In this document: one piece after another, positions 15,503 to 24,011 of the stretch
Layout: the number at the start of each line of letters is the position of its first letter
Numbering within the stretch: position 1 is the stretch's first letter
Assembly (NCBI RefSeq): GCF_016127315.1
Contig: NZ_CP065997.1
Span: forward strand, 5,766,001 to 5,830,000
Direction of reading: 5' to 3'
DNA length: 64,000 nucleotides
DNA from: Achromobacter deleyi
Lineage (GTDB): Bacteria > Pseudomonadota > Gammaproteobacteria > Burkholderiales > Burkholderiaceae_B
Program-made: the position numbers and the translations under genes
The notes under the pieces: generated by a model
Database searches by the model: none
What the model saw: only the letters and a program-made list of their open reading frames with translations
What the model was told of the DNA's origin: nothing

Positions 15503-17494
15503 ATGATCCGCCCTCTTCCCCACCCCCGCGCCGCCTGGGCCCTGCTGTGGCTGTGCGCCACGCCCGCCGCGTTGGCGCAGACCGCCGCGCAGCTGCCCGC
15601 CATCACCGTCACCGCCGACAAGCAGGAACGCGCGCTCGAATCCCTGCCCGGCAGCCTGTCGGTGTTCGACGGCGACAGCCTGGAAAGCCAGGGCGTCCTC
15701 GACATCGACGGACTGCAGCGCATCACCCCCGGCCTGACGTTCCAGCCGTTCGGCCAGGCAGGCGTCAACGCGGCCGTGATGCGCGGCCTGTCGGCCAACT
15801 TCTTTTCGTTCTCGACCTCGACCCTGCTGGTGGTCGACGGCGTGCCCACGCTGATGGCGCAGGGCTTTGACGACCAGTTGCTGGATATCGACCGCGTCGA
15901 GGTCCTGCGCGGCCCGCAGTCGACCCTGTACGGCCGCAATGCCGAGGCCGGCGTCATCAACGTCTACACCCGCCCGCCCGGCGATACCGTGCGCGGCAGC
16001 GTCTCCACCACCGTGGGCAGCCGCGACCTGCGCATGCTGCGCTTCGACCTGAGCGGGCCGATCGTCGATGACACCCTCTACGCCAGCGTGGCCGGCGCCT
16101 GGCGCAGCCAGCACGGCTTCATCGACAACACCTACACCGGCCGGCGCGAGGACGACCGCGAGCTGCGCAACGGCAAGCTGGCGCTGCGCTGGACGCCGTC
16201 GGCGCGCACCGACGCCACGCTGCGCTATGCGCAAATCAATTACCAGGACGGCGCCGCATTGTGGGGTTCGCCCACGGCCCCCCGCGCCACGGTGGCCTCC
16301 GGCACGCCCAGCTGGAACCGCTCCATCGGCCGCAGCGCGTCGCTGTCGCTGCGGCACGAACTGGACGGCGGCCTGCGCCTGACCTCGGTCACCGCCTGGA
16401 ACGACCTGCGCGACCGAGTGCAGCAGGACACCGACTTCCAGCCCGCCGACCTGCTGCACATCGCCCGCGACCACCACTTCCGCACCCTGTCGCAGGAGCT
16501 GCGGCTGGAAGGCACGCTGGGCCGCGCGCAGTGGCTGGCGGGACTGTATGCCGACAGCGACGACCACGACCTGCGCAACACCCAGAAGATGCCGCGCGGC
16601 CTGACCGAAAGCGTGGTGCAGCTGCGCGGCCAGTCCAGCGCCGCCTTCACCCACTGGACCGTGCCGCTGGCCGAACGCTGGACGCTGGAAGCCGGCGCCC
16701 GGGTCGAACGCGACGCGCTGCGTTTCACCCCCCGCGGCGACAGCGCGCGCCGCGCCGACTGGACCCGCGTCACGCCCAAGCTGGCGCTGCAATACGCCTT
16801 CGCGCCGCGCCAGCAGGTCTATGCTTCGGTGGCCGACGGCTTCCGCGCCGGCGGCTACAACGTGTTCTCGCCGGCCGCCGACTATGCCGCCTACCAGCCG
16901 GAAACCCTGCGCTCGTACGAGATCGGCGCCAAGGGCTGGCTGCCCGGCAACCGCCTGCGCTACGCCGGCGCGTTGTACCTGATGACGGTCGACAACATGC
17001 AGGTGCAGCAGATGCCGCTGCCGGGGCTGGTGTACGTGACCAACGCCGCGTCGGCGCGCTCGATCGGGGCCGAATTCGAACTCGAATACCTGCTGGGCCA
17101 GGGCTGGTCGCTGCAGGCCGGGCTGGGGTTGAACCGCACCCGCTTCAGCCGTTTCCGCGATGGCGCCAACGACTACGGCGGCAACCAGAACCCGTTCGCC
17201 CCACGCGTCAACGGCCACCTGACCGCGCGCTACGACGCGCCCGCCGGCTGGTACGCCCAGGCCTCGCTCAGCGGCACCGGCCCGGTCTACCTGGACGCCG
17301 CCAACCGCTACCGCCGCAACGGCTACGCGCTGGTCAACCTGGCGGCCGGCGTCACGGTGCGGCAGGTCGAAATCTCGGCCTACGTCAACAACCTGGCCAA
17401 CCGCCGCTACGACGCGGTGGGCTACCAGAACGGCATCGTCACCGTCTACAGCCCGCCGCGCGAACTGGGCCTGCGCCTGACCTGGCGCCTTTGA
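15503..17494 (+). CDS. TonB-dependent outer-membrane siderophore receptor, FyuA/FptA-like
   Basis: 663 residues. A signal peptide (MIRPLP then a hydrophobic stretch ending AALAQ) is followed by a TonB-box-like AITVTADKQ, a plug domain (VEVLRGPQSTLYGRNAEAG near 145) and a 22-strand barrel ending LRLTWRL. Length and features (YVNNLANRRYDAVGYQNG near the end) resemble FyuA, the yersiniabactin receptor. No STN signalling domain, so control is probably by the divergent AraC protein. The likely start is ATG 15503 after AGGAAT. It leads an operon with a methyltransferase and an FptX-like permease. Confidence 0.9.
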   Translation: MIRPLPHPRAAWALLWLCATPAALAQTAAQLPAITVTADKQERALESLPGSLSVFDGDSLESQGVLDIDGLQRITPGLTFQPFGQAGVNAAVMRGLSANFFSFSTSTLLVVDGVPTLMAQGFDDQLLDIDRVEVLRGPQSTLYGRNAEAGVINVYTRPPGDTVRGSVSTTVGSRDLRMLRFDLSGPIVDDTLYASVAGAWRSQHGFIDNTYTGRREDDRELRNGKLALRWTPSARTDATLRYAQINYQDGAALWGSPTAPRATVASGTPSWNRSIGRSASLSLRHELDGGLRLTSVTAWNDLRDRVQQDTDFQPADLLHIARDHHFRTLSQELRLEGTLGRAQWLAGLYADSDDHDLRNTQKMPRGLTESVVQLRGQSSAAFTHWTVPLAERWTLEAGARVERDALRFTPRGDSARRADWTRVTPKLALQYAFAPRQQVYASVADGFRAGGYNVFSPAADYAAYQPETLRSYEIGAKGWLPGNRLRYAGALYLMTVDNMQVQQMPLPGLVYVTNAASARSIGAEFELEYLLGQGWSLQAGLGLNRTRFSRFRDGANDYGGNQNPFAPRVNGHLTARYDAPAGWYAQASLSGTGPVYLDAANRYRRNGYALVNLAAGVTVRQVEISAYVNNLANRRYDAVGYQNGIVTVYSPPRELGLRLTWRL

Positions 17495-17517
17495 ACCGCT
17501 TACCAAGGAACCCTCAC

Positions 17518-18552
17518 ATGCCGACTTCTCCCCTGCCCCTGCAACGCTACTGGGACTTGGCCGCCGCGCCGGTCGAAACCGCGGCGCTGGACGCCGCGCT
17601 GGAACTGGACCTGTTCGCGCACCTGGTGGCGCCGGCCAGCGCGGCGCAGGTCGCCCAGGCGCTGGCGCTGCGCCCCGCCGCCGTCGAGCATCTGCTGGAC
17701 CTGCTGTGGGGCCTGCGCCTGTTGCATCGCATCGCCGGCGAACCCGCGCTGTACCGCTGCGGCGCCACGGCGCGCGCCCATTTCGTGGCGGGCCGGCCCG
17801 GTTACTGCGGCGACGCCTGGCGTTACCGGCGCCGCTCGCTGGCGCAATCCGGCGAGCAATTGCCGCAACGGCTGCGCCAGGATCCCGCCGCCGCGCTCGC
17901 CGCCCCGCCGGGCGCCGGGTCCGAGGCCAGCGGCTGGGCCCAGGCGGCGCGGGTGCAGATCGGCCAGGAACAGCGCGTGCTGGCCGTGGCCGCCGCGCGC
18001 GAGGCGGTCGCCTGCGTGCCCGGCGCCGAGGCGGCGCGACGCATCCTGGACCTGGGCGGCGGCCCGGGCCTGATCGGCATCGCGCTGGTGCAGGATCGCC
18101 CCGACGCCAGCGGCGTGGTGTTCGACTGGCCCGAGACCGCCGCCGTGGCGCGCGAGAACATCGCCGCCGCCGGGCTGGCGGACCGCATGGCGGCCGTGGG
18201 CGGCGACCTGGCCACGGCCGACATCGGCGCGGGCTACGACCTGATCTGGTGCTCGTCGGTGCTGCATTTCGTGCCCGACGCCGCCGCCGCGCTGCGCAAG
18301 ATGCACGATGCGCTGGCGCCGGGCGGGCTGCTGGTGATGGCGCACGCCGAGGTCCCCGACGACGCCGACGCCGCCGCGCGCGTGCTGCGCTATTACCTGC
18401 CGATGCTGTTGCTGGGCCGGCGCGTAACGCGCCGCGGGGAATTGGCCGACGCGCTGCGCGGCGCCGGCTTCGCCGACGTGCGCGGCTTCGATTCCGACCG
18501 CTTTCCGCTGGCGCCGCTGCATGTGCTGTCGGCGCGGCGGCCCGCGCCATGA
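17518..18552 (+). CDS. SAM-dependent O-methyltransferase (family 2, acetylserotonin/caffeate-type)
   Basis: 344 residues. An N-terminal dimerisation/winged-helix part (about 1-110: QRYWDLAAAPVETAALDAAL, LDLLWGLRLL) precedes a Rossmann methyltransferase domain with the SAM motif RILDLGGGPGLIGIAL near 180 and SSVLHFVPD near 250. The family methylates hydroxyl groups of small molecules, often in secondary metabolism. It sits between a siderophore receptor gene and a siderophore permease gene and overlaps the latter by four bases, so modification of an imported or secreted metallophore is inferred. No biosynthetic NRPS/PKS genes are in the window. Confidence 0.83.
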   Translation: MPTSPLPLQRYWDLAAAPVETAALDAALELDLFAHLVAPASAAQVAQALALRPAAVEHLLDLLWGLRLLHRIAGEPALYRCGATARAHFVAGRPGYCGDAWRYRRRSLAQSGEQLPQRLRQDPAAALAAPPGAGSEASGWAQAARVQIGQEQRVLAVAAAREAVACVPGAEAARRILDLGGGPGLIGIALVQDRPDASGVVFDWPETAAVARENIAAAGLADRMAAVGGDLATADIGAGYDLIWCSSVLHFVPDAAAALRKMHDALAPGGLLVMAHAEVPDDADAAARVLRYYLPMLLLGRRVTRRGELADALRGAGFADVRGFDSDRFPLAPLHVLSARRPAP

Positions 18553-19760
18553 GGCCCGCGCTGCGCCACGGCCTGGCCCAGGCCCTGTTCGGCTGGCTCA
18601 ACCTGGCGCTGACCGCGCCCGGCGTCTATCTGTGGCTGGGCCTGCCGCTGGTGCTGCGCCAGCACGGCTGGTCGGGCACCGCCATCGGCCTGTTCCAGTT
18701 GGCCAGCCTGCCGACGGTGTTCAAGTTTCTGCTGGCGATGCCGCTGGACCGGCGCGGCGCGGGCCGTGGCGGCTATCGGCGCTGGACGGTGGCGCTGTTG
18801 CTGGCCTACGCCGCCGTGCTGCTGGCGCTGGGCTGGCGCGACCTGTTGAATGATGGCGCCCTGCTGTTCGCGCTGGCGGCGGCCGCCGCCCTGGCCGGCA
18901 CCTGGGCCGATGTGCCCGTCAATGCGCTGGCGATCCGCGTGCTGCCGGCGGCCAGCCGCGCCTGGGCCGGCGGCATCCGCTCGATGGCGCTGTGCCTGGG
19001 CGCCATCGTCGGCGGCGGCCTGATGCTGCTGGCGCAGGCGCGCTGGGGCTGGCAGGCGCCGTTCCTGATCATGGCCGCCGCGCTGGCATTGGGTGCCGCG
19101 CTGACGCTACTGCTGCGGGAGACCGCGGACACCGTGGAGGCCAAGCGCGCGGACGACGGCGCCATCGCCACGCGCCAGGCCATCGCCTACCTGCGCCTGC
19201 CCGCCAGCCGCCGCTGGCTGCCGCTGCTGGCCCTGCTGTTCCCCTTCATCGGCGCCGGCTGGTTCTACCTGAAGCCGCTGCTGCTGGACCACGGCCTGGC
19301 GCCCGAGCGCGTGGCGTGGCTGGTGGGGGTGGTTGGCGGCACGGTCGGCGCCCTGGGCAGCATTGCAGGCGCGCGCCTGCTCAAACACTTGGGGCCGGGC
19401 CTGGCGGTACCGCTGCACGCGGGCCTGGGCGCCGCCGCCCTGGCGGCGCTGGCCCTGGCGGTCGGCCTGGACGCCGCGCCCGCCGCGCTGGTGGCCTGCG
19501 CCATGGCGGTGGCCGCATCCATGGGCGCCACGGCGGCGCTGGTGTTCGGGCTGATGATGTCGCACGCGCGGCCGGGCCTGCAGGCGCTGGACTACGGCAT
19601 CCAGTCCAGCGTCTTCGCGCTCACGCGCATCGCCGCGCCGCTGGCGGCGGGCGTGCTGCTCGACATCGCGGGCGCCGGCGCGATGCTAGCGGCCCTCGCA
19701 ATCGGCGCCACCGGCGTGCTGGCGCTGGCCTGGCGCCAGGGCCGGGCGCTGCGCGGGTAG
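18549..19760 (+). CDS. MFS inner-membrane permease, FptX/RhtX-like siderophore transporter
   Basis: 403 residues, about 12 helices. GVYLWLGLPLVLRQHGWSG, FKFLLAMPLDRRG and the DVPVNALAIRVLP segment resemble the RhtX/FptX and AmpG-related branch, which imports ferric siderophores such as pyochelin and rhizobactin across the inner membrane without an ABC system. ATG overlaps the methyltransferase TGA (ATGA), so it is translationally coupled. Alternative: an exporter of a methylated product. Confidence 0.75.
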   Translation: MRPALRHGLAQALFGWLNLALTAPGVYLWLGLPLVLRQHGWSGTAIGLFQLASLPTVFKFLLAMPLDRRGAGRGGYRRWTVALLLAYAAVLLALGWRDLLNDGALLFALAAAAALAGTWADVPVNALAIRVLPAASRAWAGGIRSMALCLGAIVGGGLMLLAQARWGWQAPFLIMAAALALGAALTLLLRETADTVEAKRADDGAIATRQAIAYLRLPASRRWLPLLALLFPFIGAGWFYLKPLLLDHGLAPERVAWLVGVVGGTVGALGSIAGARLLKHLGPGLAVPLHAGLGAAALAALALAVGLDAAPAALVACAMAVAASMGATAALVFGLMMSHARPGLQALDYGIQSSVFALTRIAAPLAAGVLLDIAGAGAMLAALAIGATGVLALAWRQGRALRG

Positions 19761-19816
19761 CGGCGCCGGCCGCCTGCCGCAAACGTACGGGCTGTCCCAG
19801 CCGCCTGGATCGCTGT

Positions 19817-19830
19817 CAACCGCGCGGTTG
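19817..19830. repeat. Palindrome between convergent genes
   Basis: CAACCGCGCGGTTG is a perfect 14-base palindrome between the ends of the FptX-like and IclR genes. No T-run; possibly a weak bidirectional terminator. Confidence 0.35.
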
Positions 19831-19834
19831 CTGC

Positions 19835-20677
19835 TCAGCCGCCCGGCCGGTGCTCGGCCAGCACCGCGCTCATCGACTGCGCCGCGCTCTGCAAGACCGG
19901 CACCGCACGCAACAGGTCATCGAGCATCAGCCGCGCGGTCGGCGCGTGGCACGCCACCGCCGCCACCACGCGGTCCTGCGCGTCGCGCACCGGCACCGCC
20001 ACCGCGCTCATGCCACGCACGAATTCTTCGTTGTCGATGCCGATGCCGCGCGTGGCCAGGCGTTCCAGTTCATCCTCCAGCCGCGCCGGGTCGGTCAGCG
20101 TGCGCGGCGTGTTGCGCGTGAGCGGCAGGCGCGCCAGCACGCGGCCGCGTTCGAGCCGGTTCATCGACGCCAGGAACAGCTTGCCGCTCGCGGTGCAGTG
20201 CATCGGCACGTGGCTGCCGACCGCGAAGAAGAGCCGCAGCGGCTCGGCGGTTTCGACCCGCTCCATGTAGATCACCTGGTCGCCATCGGGCGCGGTGAGA
20301 TTGCAGGTTTCGCCCAGCTTGCCGACCAGTTGCGCCAGCACCGCGCGGCAGGCGCGGGTGAAGGCCGAGGCGCGCAGCGTCGACAGCGCCAGCGCGGTGG
20401 CCTGCGGCCCCGGCACGTAGCCGTTCTCGGTGGGCGTGGCGGCGACGAAGCCGGCGCGCTGCATCGACGCCAAGAGGCGCATCAGGGTGGACTTGGGCAT
20501 GTCCAGGCGCTGCGCCAGTTGCGCCAGCGTGGGCGGATGCTGGGCGCGCGCCAGGTAGTCCAGCACCAGCAGCGCGCGCAGCGAACGCGCGGCGTCCTGC
20601 GGTTCGCCGGCCTCGGCATCGGTCCGCGACGATGCTGCACTGCGATTTTGAAACCGAAGATCCATGTTCTGTGCCAT
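19835..20677 (-). CDS. IclR-family transcriptional regulator
   Basis: 280 residues. The N-terminal winged helix (about 25-85: SLRALLVLDYLARAQHPPT, QRLDMPKSTLMRLLASMQRAG) and a C-terminal IclR effector domain (GKLGETCNLTAPDGDQVIYM, PMHCTASGKLFLA, GMSAVAVPVRD) are complete. IclR proteins control catabolic genes in response to a small metabolite. The gene is divergent from the GMC oxidoreductase/MHS permease pair, its probable targets. The chosen ATG 20677 has a G-rich stretch just ahead; ATG 20665 is an alternative. Confidence 0.88.
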   Translation of the reverse strand: MAQNMDLRFQNRSAASSRTDAEAGEPQDAARSLRALLVLDYLARAQHPPTLAQLAQRLDMPKSTLMRLLASMQRAGFVAATPTENGYVPGPQATALALSTLRASAFTRACRAVLAQLVGKLGETCNLTAPDGDQVIYMERVETAEPLRLFFAVGSHVPMHCTASGKLFLASMNRLERGRVLARLPLTRNTPRTLTDPARLEDELERLATRGIGIDNEEFVRGMSAVAVPVRDAQDRVVAAVACHAPTARLMLDDLLRAVPVLQSAAQSMSAVLAEHRPGG

Positions 20678-20883
20678 TTCCCCGTTCCCGCGCTTGCCGC
20701 GCTTTCTTTCCCGTGGCCGCTTCCTAGAATCGCCACAGATACGGAACCTTTGCGCGTCGCCGCGCCCCCCTCGCATCAGGCCAGTATATAAGTGCCCGGC
20801 GTGGCGGCAAGCAGGGTAAACGCGCCGTCCGAACGCGGGAGTCGCCGCGCGCAGGCATGGCCAGACCAAGGAGGAAAGCAGAC

Positions 20884-22536
20884 ATGTCCGAAGCCGTGGA
20901 CTACATCGTGGTAGGTGCCGGATCGGCCGGCTGCGTGCTGGCGAACCGCTTGAGCGCCAATGGCAAGCACACGGTCTGCCTGCTGGAGGCGGGGCCGCCG
21001 GATCGCTCGCCGTGGATCCACATCCCCATCGGCTACGGCAAGACCATGTTCCACAAGGTGCTGAACTGGGGCTACTACACCGAGCCCGACCCCAACATGC
21101 TGAACCGCCGCATCTACTGGCCGCGCGGCCGCACGCTGGGCGGCTCCAGCGCCATCAACGGCCTGATCTACATCCGCGGCCAGCGCCGCGACTACGACGA
21201 CTGGGCCGCCGCCGGCAACCCTGGGTGGAGCTGGGACGAATGCCTGCCCTACTTCCGCAAGCTGGAAAACAACGATCTTGGCCCGGGCGCCACGCGCGGC
21301 ACCGAAGGGCCGCTGAACGCCACTTCGATCAAGACGCCGCATCCGCTGGTCGAGGGCCTGATCGGCGCGGCCGGCGCGCTCGGCCTGCCGCACGTGACCG
21401 ACTTCAACAGCGGCGACCAGGAAGGCGTGGGCTACTACCAGCTCACCACCCGCAACGGCCGCCGCTGCTCCACCGCGGTGGCCTACCTGCGGCCGGCGCG
21501 AGGCCGCGCCAACCTGCGCATCGAGACCGGCGCGCACGCCATGGCGGTGCTGTTCGAGGGTAGCCGCGCCTGCGGCGTGCGCTATCGCCAGGACGGCCAG
21601 GTGCGCACGCTGCGCGCCCGCCGCGAAGTGCTGCTGTGCGCCGGCGCGCTGCAATCGCCGCAGCTGCTGCAACTGTCGGGCGTGGGGCCGGCCGCGCTGC
21701 TGCGCCGCTTCGGCATCGGCGTGGTGCGCGACCTGCCGGGCGTGGGCGAGAACCTGCAGGACCACCTGCAGATCCGGCTGATCTACGAGACGCGCCAGCC
21801 AATCACCACCAACGACCAGTTGCGCACGCTGCACGGCCGCGCCGCGATGGGGCTGCAATGGCTGCTGTTCCGGGGCGGGCCGCTGGCGGTGGGCATCAAC
21901 CAGGGCGGCCTGTTCTGCCGGGTCGACCCGGCCAGCGCCACGCCCGACACCCAGTTCCACTTCGCCACGCTGTCGGCCGACATGGCCGGCGGCAAGGTGC
22001 ATCCGTTCTCGGGCTGCACCTACTCGGTGTGCCAGTTGCGGCCGTCCTCGCGCGGCACGGTGCAGTTGCGCGGCGCCGATCCGTTCGAGGCTCCGGCCAT
22101 GCAGCCCAACTACCTGTCCACCGAGCTGGACCGCCGCATGACGGTGGCGGCGGTCAAGTACGCGCGCCGTCTGGCCGCTACCGAACCGCTGGCCGGGCTG
22201 ATGAAGCGCGAATTCCGGCCCGGCCCCGACGTCCGGAGCGACGACGAGATCCTGCACTTCTGCCGCGAGTACGGCGCCACCATCTTCCATCCGTCGGGCA
22301 CCGCGAAAATGGGCCCGCGCGGCGACCCCATGGCGGTGGTCGACGAACGCCTGCGGGTACACGGCGTGAGCGGACTGCGGGTAGTGGATTGCTCCATCAT
22401 GCCGACGCTGGTCTCGGGCAACACCAACGTGCCGGTGGTGATGCTGGCCGAGCGCGCGACCGACTTCATTCTGCAGGACCTGCACGCGGCGCGGCCGCGC
22501 GCGCAGGCGGAACCGACGCTGAAACAGGCGGCGTGA
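20884..22536 (+). CDS. GMC-family FAD-dependent oxidoreductase (choline/alcohol dehydrogenase-like)
   Basis: 550 residues. The N-terminal FAD site is YIVVGAGSAGCVLANRL, the GMC signature region is RGRTLGGSSAINGLIYIRG, and the catalytic His is in FHPSGTAKMGP (His469) with the second active-site pair in SGNTNVPV (about 513-515). The family oxidises primary alcohols to aldehydes or acids. ATG 20884 has AGGAGG eight bases ahead, which excludes the longer upstream start. It precedes an MHS permease gene and is divergent from an IclR gene, so an uptake-and-oxidation pathway for an alcohol or hydroxyacid is inferred. Confidence 0.92.
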   Translation: MSEAVDYIVVGAGSAGCVLANRLSANGKHTVCLLEAGPPDRSPWIHIPIGYGKTMFHKVLNWGYYTEPDPNMLNRRIYWPRGRTLGGSSAINGLIYIRGQRRDYDDWAAAGNPGWSWDECLPYFRKLENNDLGPGATRGTEGPLNATSIKTPHPLVEGLIGAAGALGLPHVTDFNSGDQEGVGYYQLTTRNGRRCSTAVAYLRPARGRANLRIETGAHAMAVLFEGSRACGVRYRQDGQVRTLRARREVLLCAGALQSPQLLQLSGVGPAALLRRFGIGVVRDLPGVGENLQDHLQIRLIYETRQPITTNDQLRTLHGRAAMGLQWLLFRGGPLAVGINQGGLFCRVDPASATPDTQFHFATLSADMAGGKVHPFSGCTYSVCQLRPSSRGTVQLRGADPFEAPAMQPNYLSTELDRRMTVAAVKYARRLAATEPLAGLMKREFRPGPDVRSDDEILHFCREYGATIFHPSGTAKMGPRGDPMAVVDERLRVHGVSGLRVVDCSIMPTLVSGNTNVPVVMLAERATDFILQDLHAARPRAQAEPTLKQAA

Positions 22537-22603
22537 CATGAACTGACCGCAACACGCGGCGCGGCACCGCAGAGTGCCGCCCGCCCCACCAAAGGAGACA
22601 GGC

Positions 22604-23938
22604 ATGGCCAAGCAGAACGAAACCGCGGTGCGCAAAGTCGTCGCCGCGTCGCTGATCGGCGCCACCATCGAGTGGTACGACTTTTTCCTGTACGGCGTGG
22701 TCGCCGGCATCGTGTTCAACAAGCTGTACTTCCCCACCGGCGACCCGCTCGTCTCGACCATGCTGGCCTACACCACCTTCGCGGTGGGCTTCATCACCCG
22801 GCCGCTGGGCGGGCTGGTGTTCGGCCACTTCGGCGACCGCATCGGCCGCAAGAGCATGCTGGTGATGACGCTGATGATCATGGGCGTGTCCACCTTCCTG
22901 ATCGGCCTGGTGCCCACCTACGACAGCATCGGCCTCTGGGCGCCAATCCTGCTGTTGCTGCTGCGGGTGTTCCAGGGCATCGGCCTGGGCGGCGAATGGG
23001 GCGGCGCGGTGCTAATGGCCTATGAATACGCGCCGCCCGGAAAGAAGGGCTTCTACGCCTCGCTGCCGCAGATCGGGCTGGCCATCGGCCTGTGCCTGGC
23101 CTCGGGCACGGTGGCGCTGCTGTCGACGCTGCTGACCGACGAGCAGTTCATGGCCTGGGGCTGGCGCCTGGCCTTCCTGGCCTCGGCCGCGATGGTCGGG
23201 GTCGGCATGTACATCCGCCTGAACATCAAGGAAACGCCCGAGTTCGCCGCGGTCAAGCGCGACAACGCCGAAAGCCGCATTCCGTTCATGGACATGATCC
23301 GCCGCTATCCCGGCAACGTCGCCAAGGGCATGGGCGCGCGCTACATCGACGGCGTGTTCTTCAACGTCTTCGGCGTGTTCTCGATCTCGTACCTGACGCA
23401 GACGCTGCAGATCACGCGCACCGAGGCATTGACCGGGGTGATGGCGGCGGCGCTGGTGATGTGCTTCACCATCCCCTACTTCGGCCGGCTGTCCGACCGC
23501 ATCGGACGCACGCGGGTGTATTTCTGGGGCTCGCTGATCACGGCGGTGGCCGCCTTCCCCGGCTTCTGGCTGATGCTCAACAGCCAGGGCAGCGTGATGC
23601 TGGTATGGCTGGCCATCATCATTCCCTTCGGCATCTTCTACGCCGCCGTCTACGGCCCCGAGGCCGCGCTGTTCTGCGAGCTGTTCGACGCCAAGGTGCG
23701 CTACACCGGCATCTCGTTCGTCTACCAGTTCTCGGGCATCTTCGCCTCGGGCATCACGCCGATCATCGCCACCGCCCTGCTCAAGACCGGCAATGGCCAG
23801 CCGTGGCTGATCTGCCTGTACGTGCTGTTCTCGGGCGTGGTGTCGGCGCTGTGCGTGTGGCTGATCGGACGCGGCGGCCGCAGCGCCGCGCCAGAGGCAG
23901 CGGCGCCGCCCACCGGCGCGAACCTGCGCAAGGCCTGA
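22604..23938 (+). CDS. MFS metabolite:H+ symporter family permease
   Basis: 444 residues with 12 membrane segments. The metabolite:H+ symporter (MHS) signatures are present: GATIEWYDFFLYG in TM1 and FGHFGDRIGRKSML in loop 2-3; this family includes ProP, KgtP and ShiA. It likely imports the substrate of the GMC dehydrogenase encoded 67 bases upstream. Start ATG 22604 follows AAAGGAGA. Confidence 0.92.
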   Translation: MAKQNETAVRKVVAASLIGATIEWYDFFLYGVVAGIVFNKLYFPTGDPLVSTMLAYTTFAVGFITRPLGGLVFGHFGDRIGRKSMLVMTLMIMGVSTFLIGLVPTYDSIGLWAPILLLLLRVFQGIGLGGEWGGAVLMAYEYAPPGKKGFYASLPQIGLAIGLCLASGTVALLSTLLTDEQFMAWGWRLAFLASAAMVGVGMYIRLNIKETPEFAAVKRDNAESRIPFMDMIRRYPGNVAKGMGARYIDGVFFNVFGVFSISYLTQTLQITRTEALTGVMAAALVMCFTIPYFGRLSDRIGRTRVYFWGSLITAVAAFPGFWLMLNSQGSVMLVWLAIIIPFGIFYAAVYGPEAALFCELFDAKVRYTGISFVYQFSGIFASGITPIIATALLKTGNGQPWLICLYVLFSGVVSALCVWLIGRGGRSAAPEAAAPPTGANLRKA

Positions 23939-23958
23939 CGGCATCCATGGCCACCTGC

Positions 23959-23997
23959 CGCCTCGCCCTGGCCGATCTCCGGCCGCCAGGCGAGGCG
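23959..23997. terminator. GC-rich hairpin between convergent genes
   Basis: CGCCTCGCC (23959-23967) pairs with GGCGAGGCG (23989-23997) and an inner GGCCG/CGGCC stem. It separates the permease gene from the convergent efflux outer-membrane gene. No T-run on either side. Confidence 0.5.
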
Positions 23998-24011
23998 CAT
24001 CATGGCCATGC

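Noticed and set aside
15416..18601. A 1061-codon open frame on the minus strand across the TonB receptor/methyltransferase region
   Set aside because: It is antisense to recognised genes and its protein is low-complexity Gln/Arg/Gly/Ala sequence typical of GC-rich reverse frames.
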